Source of the DNA: Candidatus Kaiserbacteria bacterium
GTDB lineage: Bacteria; Patescibacteriota; Minisyncoccia; Phycocordibacterales; Phycocordibacteraceae
Length of the DNA stretch: 10,047 bases
Assembly (NCBI GenBank): GCA_003229135.1
Contig: QIHV01000051.1
Location: 1 to 10,047, forward strand
Direction: 5' to 3'
How positions within the stretch are numbered: the stretch's first letter is position 1; each line of letters starts with the position of its first letter. The position numbers and the translations under genes are program-made. Under the pieces are notes generated by a model. That model was given only the letters and a program-made list of their open reading frames with translations, was not told the origin of the DNA and made no database searches. Below are positions 6,444-10,047 of the stretch, piece after piece.

Positions 6444-6472
6444 TTGCGTACGTAATATATTTTACGTATACT
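6444..6472 (+). promoter_or_regulatory. Candidate adk-map promoter, leaderless type
   Basis: In the 61-nt gap after secY, TTGCGT (6444-6449) and TATACT (6467-6472) are separated by 17 nt. The -10 matches TATAAT in five of six positions, while the -35 is weaker. Transcription about 7 nt downstream of the -10 would begin within a base or two of the adk ATG at 6481, giving a leaderless or near-leaderless mRNA. A second reading is TTTACA (6431-6436) with TAATAT 16 nt later. An inverted repeat occupies the spacer. Confidence 0.5.
6449..6468. promoter_or_regulatory. Inverted repeat TACGTAA-N6-TTACGTA in the adk promoter spacer
   Basis: Perfect 7-bp arms separated by TATATT lie between the candidate -35 and -10 elements, touching both. 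The position is that expected for an operator, although the AT-rich arms could also make a weak RNA hairpin in transcripts reading out of secY. No regulator can be named. Confidence 0.4.
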
Positions 6473-6480
6473 TAGTATTT

Positions 6481-7050
6481 ATGACTAATACTCGTACAGT
6501 TTTTTTTCTTGGAAAGCCAGGTTCCGGCAAGGGTACACAGGCGAAACTGCTCGCACAACATACGCAGTGGCGCATTATTTCTTCCGGTACACAATTTCGT
6601 GAAATTTCTACCGAAGATTCTCCAGTTGGACGTAAAATAAAAAGTGAAATTGATGCTGGACTTCTAGCACCACATTGGTTTGCTATGTATCTTTTCCAGA
6701 AAGCATTATTTTCAGTAGCAGACGATGCAAGTGTTGTATTTGATGGATTTAATCGTAAACCAGAAGAGGCGCGGCTTGTAATTGATGCACTTGTATGGCT
6801 TAATCGACCATTTACAATTATTAATTTAGCTATTCCCGATGATTTAGTATATGAACGTATTAAAGTCAGAAGTCACACGGTGCATCGTGGTGATGAGAAC
6901 AGTGTTGAAACGCGTCTTAAAGAATACTATATGTACACAGATGCTGCACTTTCATTATTCCGTGATGCCGGTGAGCTTATAGATATTGACGGTTCTCAAG
7001 AGGAACATATGATTGCACAAAATATCCTTACCGTACTCCATATTTCATAA
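6481..7050 (+). CDS. adk: Adenylate kinase, short-lid form
   Basis: It catalyses ATP + AMP = 2 ADP in the cytosol. The 189-aa protein has the P-loop GKPGSGKGTQ (residues 11-20), the AMP-binding SSGTQFRE with Arg40 (usual STGDMLR), the segment DAGLLAPHWF, DGFNRK at 88-93 (usual DGFPRT, so the Pro is Asn, while Arg92 is kept), Arg130, Arg136 in HRGDEN and Arg145 in VETRLKEYY, and a final IDIDGS. Catalytic arginines are therefore retained. The lid between Arg130 and Arg145 is very short and lacks the four zinc ligands of long-lid forms, similar to the short eukaryotic AK1 type. secY-adk-map is the classic order. The last base overlaps the map start (TAATG). UMP/CMP kinase activity cannot be excluded from sequence. 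Confidence 0.88.
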   Translation: MTNTRTVFFLGKPGSGKGTQAKLLAQHTQWRIISSGTQFREISTEDSPVGRKIKSEIDAGLLAPHWFAMYLFQKALFSVADDASVVFDGFNRKPEEARLVIDALVWLNRPFTIINLAIPDDLVYERIKVRSHTVHRGDENSVETRLKEYYMYTDAALSLFRDAGELIDIDGSQEEHMIAQNILTVLHIS

Positions 7051-7829
7051 TGATTATTCATACACAAAAAGAAAGAGATATTTTTATTGAGGCCGGTCGT
7101 AGGCTTGGTGTCGTACTTGAAAAATTAGGCAAGGCGGCGCGCCCAGGAGTATCCGTTGGTGAACTCGATAAAATGGCAGAGCAGCTTATTTGTGATGGTG
7201 GTGATGAACCCAGCTTTCTCGGATATACCCCGGAGGGCTCTGGCAGGGCATATCCGGCATCTCTGTGCCTATCTGTTAATGAGGAGGTCGTGCACGGGAT
7301 ACCAACCGAATCACCACGTATTTTGAAAGAAGGAGATTTAGTCGGTCTTGACCTCGGACTTACGCATAATGGTGCCATTGTGGATTCGGCGCTTACCGTA
7401 CCTGTTGGTAAAAGTAATAAAACAGGATACAAGCTTATGGAGGTCACCGCCACGGCACTTGAAGCGGCAATCGCCGTCTCACAGCCGGGGGCGCACGTGG
7501 GTGATATATCGCACACAATAGAACAGTCATTTGTCAGTACCGGCTTTTCAGTGGTAAAAATACTTGGTGGACATGGTGTTGGTAAGTATGTCCATGAGGA
7601 GCCGTTCATCGCTAATGCTGGGCGCGCCGGGACTGGCGAAGAACTAGTAACCGGAATGGTACTTGCACTTGAACCAATTGCAAACGAAGGAAGGGCAAGT
7701 GTCATCATTGCAAATGACGGATATACTTATTGTACAAAAGACGGTTCGCGCAGTGCTCATTTTGAGCATACTATTTTAATAGAAGAAAATGGTCCGCTTG
7801 TTGTAACTCGTCGCCCGAGTGAAAAGTAA
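7050..7829 (+). CDS. map: Type I methionine aminopeptidase
   Basis: It removes the initiator Met from nascent proteins, a two-metal cytosolic hydrolase. All five metal ligands are visible: Asp101 (GLDLGL), Asp112 (AIVDSA), His175 (GGHGVGK), Glu208 (ALEPIA) and Glu239 (HFEHT), plus the substrate-contacting His82 in VNEEVVHGIP. Length 259 aa is typical for the bacterial type I enzyme (E. coli 264), and there is no N-terminal zinc-finger extension. The ATG shares its first base with the adk stop codon (TAATG), a stop-restart arrangement. The product acts on the proteins made by the ribosome encoded just upstream. No infA follows, unlike in many bacteria. Confidence 0.96.
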   Translation: MIIHTQKERDIFIEAGRRLGVVLEKLGKAARPGVSVGELDKMAEQLICDGGDEPSFLGYTPEGSGRAYPASLCLSVNEEVVHGIPTESPRILKEGDLVGLDLGLTHNGAIVDSALTVPVGKSNKTGYKLMEVTATALEAAIAVSQPGAHVGDISHTIEQSFVSTGFSVVKILGGHGVGKYVHEEPFIANAGRAGTGEELVTGMVLALEPIANEGRASVIIANDGYTYCTKDGSRSAHFEHTILIEENGPLVVTRRPSEK

Positions 7830-7884
7830 ATTAGTAACTGAAACACAAGAATTTTTATTACTGGCATTGTGGCGCCCTGTTCGC

Positions 7885-7890
7885 TATACT
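7885..7890 (+). promoter_or_regulatory. Possible -10 element of ndk (TATACT)
   Basis: TATACT in the 105-nt gap between map and ndk equals the -10 hexamer proposed for adk. The base 17 nt upstream gives only TGGCAT as -35, so the promoter is weakly supported. A transcript starting about 7897 would have a leader of about 40 nt that contains the small CGCC/GGCG hairpin. Confidence 0.3.
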
Positions 7891-7904
7891 GTTTGACATA
7901 ATAA

Positions 7905-7922
7905 CGCCATTGGCGATTTTTT
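7905..7922 (+). terminator. Weak hairpin with T-run before ndk
   Basis: CGCC (7905-7908), loop ATT, GGCG (7912-7915), then A and six T. The four-GC-pair stem plus T-run could end transcription from map, but it is short and lies only 12 nt before the ndk start, and downstream of the possible ndk -10. It may instead be a leader hairpin. Confidence 0.35.
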
Positions 7923-7934
7923 ATTTATATATCT

Positions 7935-8543
7935 ATGCCTACAACACACCCAAAAACTCAGCGAACTTTTATTATTATTAAGCCTGATGGTGTCCAACGA
8001 GGACTTATCGGAGAAATTATACGACGTATCGAATGTACCGGTCTTAAACTTGTAACACTAACTATGATGCAGGTTGATGAAGAACGTCTATGGAAGCACT
8101 ATAACAAAGATGAGAAATGGTTTTTAGAAAAAGGTACCAAGACAATTAAGAACCGCGAGAAGGCCGGTATGGCAGTTGATAAGGATCCTGTGGAGTACGG
8201 TAAGGATATTATTCGTGCACTGATAAAATTTATGGTATCAGGACCGGTTGTAGTGATAGTCGTTGAGGGTAATCAAGCGGTTGCCGTAGTAAAAAAGCTT
8301 GTTGGAGAAACCGAACCAGCAACGTCAGATGTCGGCACCATTCGTGGTGATTTCACAATAGATTCCTATGAAATAGCGACTATTGATGACCGTGCTGTGC
8401 GTAACCTTGTTCACTGCTCAGACACACCGGAAGAAGCTGCACGAGAAATATCACTATGGCTACAGGATAACCAAATGCTTAATTATCGTATTGTGGGTGA
8501 GCAAATTCTCTATGATGTGAATCTGGATGGTATTTTCGAGTAG
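7935..8543 (+). CDS. ndk: Nucleoside diphosphate kinase, long form with insertion
   Basis: It transfers the gamma phosphate between nucleoside triphosphates and diphosphates through a phosphohistidine. The N-terminus RTFIIIKPDGVQRGLIGEII has Lys16 of the nucleotide site. SGPVVVIVVEG and GTIRGDF (Arg137) follow, and the catalytic His160 lies in RNLVHCSD (usual NxxHxSD). At 202 aa it is far longer than the common 140-150. Compared with E. coli Ndk there are about 28 extra residues between HY (55-56) and KFMVSGP (98-104), a few extra before the active-site His, and a C-terminal tail of about 18 residues (to DGIFE). Similar insertions are, from memory, seen in CPR and some DPANN archaea. The start ATG at 7935 is preceded by CT, with no Shine-Dalgarno sequence; the stop is TAG. 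Confidence 0.92.
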   Translation: MPTTHPKTQRTFIIIKPDGVQRGLIGEIIRRIECTGLKLVTLTMMQVDEERLWKHYNKDEKWFLEKGTKTIKNREKAGMAVDKDPVEYGKDIIRALIKFMVSGPVVVIVVEGNQAVAVVKKLVGETEPATSDVGTIRGDFTIDSYEIATIDDRAVRNLVHCSDTPEEAAREISLWLQDNQMLNYRIVGEQILYDVNLDGIFE

Positions 8544-8574
8544 TAGTTAAGCCGTATTTTAATAATTGTATAAA

Positions 8575-8605
8575 CTGTGTATGCCATTTCAGCAGGCACG
8601 CACAG
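8575..8605 (+). other. Hairpin after ndk, no T-run
   Basis: CTGTGTATGCC (8575-8585) can pair with GGCACGCACAG (8595-8605) across a 9-nt loop: ten pairs out of eleven, one of them G-U, with one A-C mismatch. No T-run follows, so it is not a typical intrinsic terminator. It could protect the 3' end of ndk mRNA, or belong to the small-RNA locus that starts just downstream. Confidence 0.4.
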
Positions 8606-8613
8606 CTCTGGTG

Positions 8614-8619
8614 TATACT
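8614..8619 (+). promoter_or_regulatory. -10 element (TATACT) of the candidate small RNA
   Basis: TATACT at 8614-8619 predicts a start about 7 nt downstream, at 8626-8627. This is exactly where the 5' strand of the long helix begins (GGAGAT). No good -35 is visible 16-18 nt upstream, so the element rests on the -10 and on the coincidence with the RNA end. Confidence 0.4.
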
Positions 8620-8626
8620 TATATAT

Positions 8627-8778
8627 GGAGATGTTCTTGGAATGCAACCTGCATATCTCTCGGGAGTTTTACATTATCAGTATCTGCGGATATTCGATTG
8701 CGAACACCCACTTTTTACCACGAGGTTGCATAGAGAGTATCTCCAAAAAAGTATCCGCCCTTGGCGGGTATTTTTTTG
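8627..8778 (+). ncRNA. Candidate structured small RNA, 6S-like layout (unproven)
   Basis: Between ndk and rnhB a 118-nt segment folds on itself. The ends 8627-8638 and 8733-8744 form 12 consecutive pairs (three G-U); after a 3x1 internal loop, ATGCAACCT (8642-8650) pairs perfectly with AGGTTGCAT (8723-8731). Inside, 8662-8669 pairs with 8702-8709 (7 pairs, one mismatch), leaving a central bubble of about 11 and 13 nt. The middle is the hairpin AGTATC-TGCG-GATATT (8679-8694), whose centre coincides with that of the closing helix. An A-run and a strong terminator follow. Closing stem, central bubble, apical stem is the architecture of 6S RNA, but the length (about 118 nt, 150 with terminator) is short for that family and no sequence signature was matched. 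SRP RNA was considered and does not fit. It could alternatively be a cis-acting leader of rnhB. Confidence 0.5.
8745..8777. terminator. Strong intrinsic terminator, bidirectional, before rnhB
   Basis: GTATCCGCC (8751-8759), loop CTT, GGCGGGTAT (8763-8771) form a 9-bp stem including five G-C core pairs and two G-U pairs, followed by seven T (8771-8777) and preceded by six A (8745-8750). It can therefore act on both strands. It ends the candidate small RNA, or ndk readthrough, 16 nt before the rnhB start. Confidence 0.85.
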
Positions 8779-8779
8779 G

Positions 8780-8785
8780 TATGCT
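8780..8785 (+). promoter_or_regulatory. Possible -10 element of rnhB (TATGCT)
   Basis: TATGCT ends 8 nt before the rnhB ATG, the same spacing as the adk -10. It matches TATAAT in four positions and no -35 is visible because the upstream sequence is the terminator stem. It is proposed mainly because a new start is needed right after a strong terminator. Confidence 0.3.
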
Positions 8786-8793
8786 GAAGTTAT

Positions 8794-9372
8794 ATGCAAC
8801 TACTCGTAGGAATTGATGAAGCAGGTCGTGGACCACTTGCCGGCCCAGTATCAGTGGGTGTTGTTGCAGTTCCAACGCCTTTTGATGTGGCGCGAGAGTT
8901 TCCAGGTGTGGCGGACTCAAAAGCACTATCTGAAAAGAAACGTGAGAACATCTTTAAACTATTGGAAGCGCGTACCACAATGGGGGACGTATATTTTTCT
9001 GTAAAATTTTCAGGCGCGATGTACATAGATGAGAACGGTATCGTAAAAGCAATACATTCCGCCCTCTCACAAGCACTTTTTCAAGTTGCTCCAAATCCAA
9101 AGTATGCCCAAATTCTTTTAGACGGCTCTCTTACCGCACCGCACAAATACACACACCAACAAACTATAATTGCCGGTGATGTAACACAGCCAATAATATC
9201 TCTTGCCTCTATTGCAGCAAAAGTAATGCGAGATCGACTTATGTGCAAATTTGCCGAGCAGTATCCTGTGTATGGGTTTGAGAAGCACAAAGGATACGGC
9301 ACAGCTCTTCATCGTGCCATGATTGCAGAACATGGTTCGTGTAAGCTGCACCGTCATACTTTTTTACATTAA
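8794..9372 (+). CDS. rnhB: Ribonuclease HII
   Basis: RNase HII cuts the RNA strand of RNA-DNA hybrids and removes single ribonucleotides from DNA. The 192-aa product has the N-terminal signature GIDEAGRGPLAGPV with Asp8 and Glu9, VADSKALSEKKR at 39-50, the third catalytic Asp110 in ILLDGS, Asp147 in ASIAAKVMRDRLM, and the C-terminal YGFEKHKGYGT followed by HRAMIAEHGSCKLHRHTF. All four acidic residues are present and the length is that of the bacterial family (about 190-210). The ATG at 8794 follows the strong terminator by 16 nt, so the gene probably has its own start of transcription. No Shine-Dalgarno sequence is visible. Confidence 0.96.
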   Translation: MQLLVGIDEAGRGPLAGPVSVGVVAVPTPFDVAREFPGVADSKALSEKKRENIFKLLEARTTMGDVYFSVKFSGAMYIDENGIVKAIHSALSQALFQVAPNPKYAQILLDGSLTAPHKYTHQQTIIAGDVTQPIISLASIAAKVMRDRLMCKFAEQYPVYGFEKHKGYGTALHRAMIAEHGSCKLHRHTFLH

Positions 9373-9450
9373 ATACTTCTCAGTCTTATTCATACTCCAC
9401 AAAGCACAAGTTCTCTATTTTAAAGAGATAATTTTGTAATTTTAGTAAGA

Positions 9451-9459
9451 TGTGATACT
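9451..9459 (+). promoter_or_regulatory. Possible extended -10 element of rpmF
   Basis: TGT followed by GATACT (9454-9459) fits an extended -10 (TG-n-hexamer). It ends 9 nt before the rpmF ATG, so transcription would start within a few bases of the start codon. The -35 region is only T-rich (around 9432-9437). The rest of the 96-nt gap after rnhB (9373-9468) shows just a weak TCTCT/AGAGA hairpin. Confidence 0.4.
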
Positions 9460-9468
9460 GTCTTGCAT

Positions 9469-9777
9469 ATGTCAATACGCATGCGTCATACGCACTCACA
9501 TACTCATAACCGCCGATCACACCATGCACTGCAGGGTGTGTCTATCGTAACAGATAAAGATAGTGGCGCACTTCGTCTTCCGCACCGTCTTGATGAAACG
9601 ACAGGTACATATCGTGGCAAACTCATTAAGGCACCGAAAGTAAAAAAGGAACGTACAAAGGCAGAAAAATATGAGCACCCCAAACACTCACCCAATGAAA
9701 AAGTAGTGGCACAAGAAAGTAAGGGTGACTCACAAGTGGAGAGTGCACACGAGCATCACGAGAAGCCTTCTTTGTAG
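9469..9777 (+). CDS. rpmF: Ribosomal protein L32, zinc-free variant with charged tail
   Basis: L32 is a small 50S protein at the subunit body. The N-terminus MSIRMRHTHSHTHNRRSHHAL is the CPR-type L32 start (usual form M.VP.R.S..R...RR.H.AL), and GALRLPHRLDETTGTYRGKLI corresponds to the family segment LPHRVC..CG.Y.GR. All four zinc cysteines of the classical form are missing; the whole 102-aa protein has no Cys. A basic then mixed-charge tail of about 45 residues rich in Lys, Glu, His and Ser follows and is probably disordered. The start could also be a TTG at 9463 (two codons longer) or the ATG at 9481; I chose 9469 because MSIRMRHT fits the family. The stop is TAG. Confidence is limited by the diverged centre. 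Confidence 0.85.
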   Translation: MSIRMRHTHSHTHNRRSHHALQGVSIVTDKDSGALRLPHRLDETTGTYRGKLIKAPKVKKERTKAEKYEHPKHSPNEKVVAQESKGDSQVESAHEHHEKPSL

Positions 9778-9807
9778 AAGACGCAGTAAGTAATAACTTT
9801 TATACAG

Positions 9808-9845
9808 TAAAACAACATTCACGTTCTTGCGTGGATGTTGTTTTA
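9808..9845. terminator. Long hairpin terminator between rpmF and nusB, bidirectional
   Basis: TAAAACAACATTCACG (9808-9823) pairs with CGTGGATGTTGTTTTA (9830-9845) around a 6-nt loop TTCTTG: 16 consecutive pairs, one G-U. The left arm carries the A-run and the right arm the T-run, so it can act on either strand. It separates rpmF from nusB. Confidence 0.75.
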
Positions 9846-9855
9846 GACTTATGAT
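9827..9855 (+). promoter_or_regulatory. Candidate nusB promoter overlapping the terminator
   Basis: TTGCGT (9827-9832) and TATGAT (9850-9855) are spaced by 17 nt; the -35 is the same hexamer as in the adk candidate. The -35 lies in the loop and right arm of the terminator hairpin. The start would be about 9862, ten bases before the ATG at 9872. Confidence 0.4.
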
Positions 9856-9871
9856 AGTTAAAGTTCTTTCC

Positions 9872-10047
9872 ATGGCAAATCGTCACCTTGCACGTTCCGT
9901 TGTATTACAAACACTTTTTGAGTGGGATACTACTGGCGCATCTGAACAAGACGCGCACGACACACTTGCTCGTAACATTAAAGAATTCGGTGGTGATGAT
10001 ACCGACACGCCATTTATGGAAAGACTCCTATCTGGAGTACTTGCAAA
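9872..10047 (+). CDS. nusB: Transcription antitermination factor NusB (3' end outside window)
   Basis: The frame from the ATG at 9872 stays open to the end of the window (58 codons). It reads MANRHLARSVVLQTLFEWDT, then ASEQDAHDTLARNIKEFGGD and FMERLLSGVLA. NRHLARS.VLQTLFEWD is the NusB N-terminal helix (E. coli RRRARECAVQALYSW; CPR homologues begin NRHLxRS, from memory), and FMERLLSGV corresponds to the FxxxLxxGV helix. NusB binds NusE (S10) and boxA RNA in rRNA antitermination, fitting the ribosomal context. An in-frame ATG at 9851 would add seven residues (MIVKVLS); the family start and the candidate -10 favour 9872, although only 9851 has T at -1. Confidence 0.85.
   Translation, partial: MANRHLARSVVLQTLFEWDTTGASEQDAHDTLARNIKEFGGDDTDTPFMERLLSGVLA

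Noticed and set aside
7058..7708. 216-codon open frame on the minus strand
   Set aside because: It lies wholly opposite map, whose metal ligands and motifs are clear; the product is low-complexity Ser/Thr/Pro-rich, typical of an antisense shadow.
7893..7898. Perfect TTGACA as a -35 box for ndk
   Set aside because: No acceptable -10 lies 16-18 nt downstream; that position is the ATTTTTT run after the hairpin.
8690..8701. TTCGATT as a tRNA T-loop
   Set aside because: The flanks do not form a 5-bp T-stem, and no acceptor stem or anticodon arm can be drawn around it.
8627..8744. SRP (4.5S) RNA as identity of the structured RNA
   Set aside because: The conserved apical GGAA loop region and the AGCAGC asymmetric loop are not present.
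8577..8816. 79-codon open frame on the plus strand between ndk and rnhB
   Set aside because: It runs through the paired helices and the terminator into rnhB, has no family motif, and the RNA structure explains the region better.
9412..9428. TCTCT/AGAGA hairpin after rnhB as a terminator
   Set aside because: The stem is five weak pairs with a 7-nt loop and an interrupted T stretch; unlikely to terminate.
9463..9468. TTG start for rpmF two codons upstream
   Set aside because: The ATG at 9469 gives the family-like MSIRMRHT start; all other genes in the window use ATG.
1..10047. UGA recoded as glycine (code 25), CRISPR arrays, insertion sequences or accessory systems
   Set aside because: No in-frame TGA occurs in any gene, no regularly spaced repeats are seen, and no transposase-like protein or terminal inverted repeats with target duplications are visible; the window is core housekeeping DNA.

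Overview
The window is a ribosomal-protein (S10/spc-type) gene cluster plus a short downstream housekeeping segment, all on the + strand. The organism is most likely a member of the Candidate Phyla Radiation (Patescibacteria), probably Parcubacteria. The reasons are: rpmD (L30) is missing between rpsE and rplO, as is known for CPR bacteria; L16, L15 and the nucleoside diphosphate kinase have CPR-like sequence features (from memory of these families, not from a search); start codons have no Shine-Dalgarno sequence; and base composition is AT-leaning. The genetic code looks standard: no in-frame TGA occurs in any gene.

Region 1 (1-6419) is one compact run: rpsC (3' end only), rplP, rpmC, rpsQ, rplN, rplX, rplE, rpsN, rpsH, rplF, rplR, rpsE, rplO, secY. 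Gaps are 2-11 nt or the genes overlap by a few bases. The one exception is a 49-nt gap between rplE and rpsN that holds a 16-bp perfect palindrome followed by a T-run. The proteins are small- and large-subunit ribosomal proteins, ending with the SecY translocon channel.

Region 2 (6420-7829) has its own candidate promoter, with an inverted repeat between -35 and -10. It is followed by adk (short-lid adenylate kinase) and map (methionine aminopeptidase), which overlap by one base. The infA-rpmJ-rpsM-rpsK-rpsD-rpoA-rplQ genes that commonly follow map are not present here.

Region 3 (7830-10047) holds ndk (long form with an insertion), a 250-nt non-coding interval, rnhB (RNase HII), rpmF (L32 without zinc cysteines) and the start of nusB. 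The non-coding interval is the most interesting part. After a -10-like TATACT it folds into a helix of about 21 bp, a central bubble and an apical hairpin, and ends in a strong intrinsic terminator. That is the layout of a free-standing small RNA, with 6S-like architecture as one hypothesis.

Two cross-cutting patterns stand out. Of 19 start codons visible, none has a convincing Shine-Dalgarno sequence and 15 have T at position -1. Three genes after intergenic gaps (adk, rnhB, rpmF) have a -10-like hexamer ending only 8-9 nt before the ATG, which would give leaderless mRNAs. Both S14 and L32 are zinc-independent types. No mobile element, CRISPR array or accessory defence system is visible.
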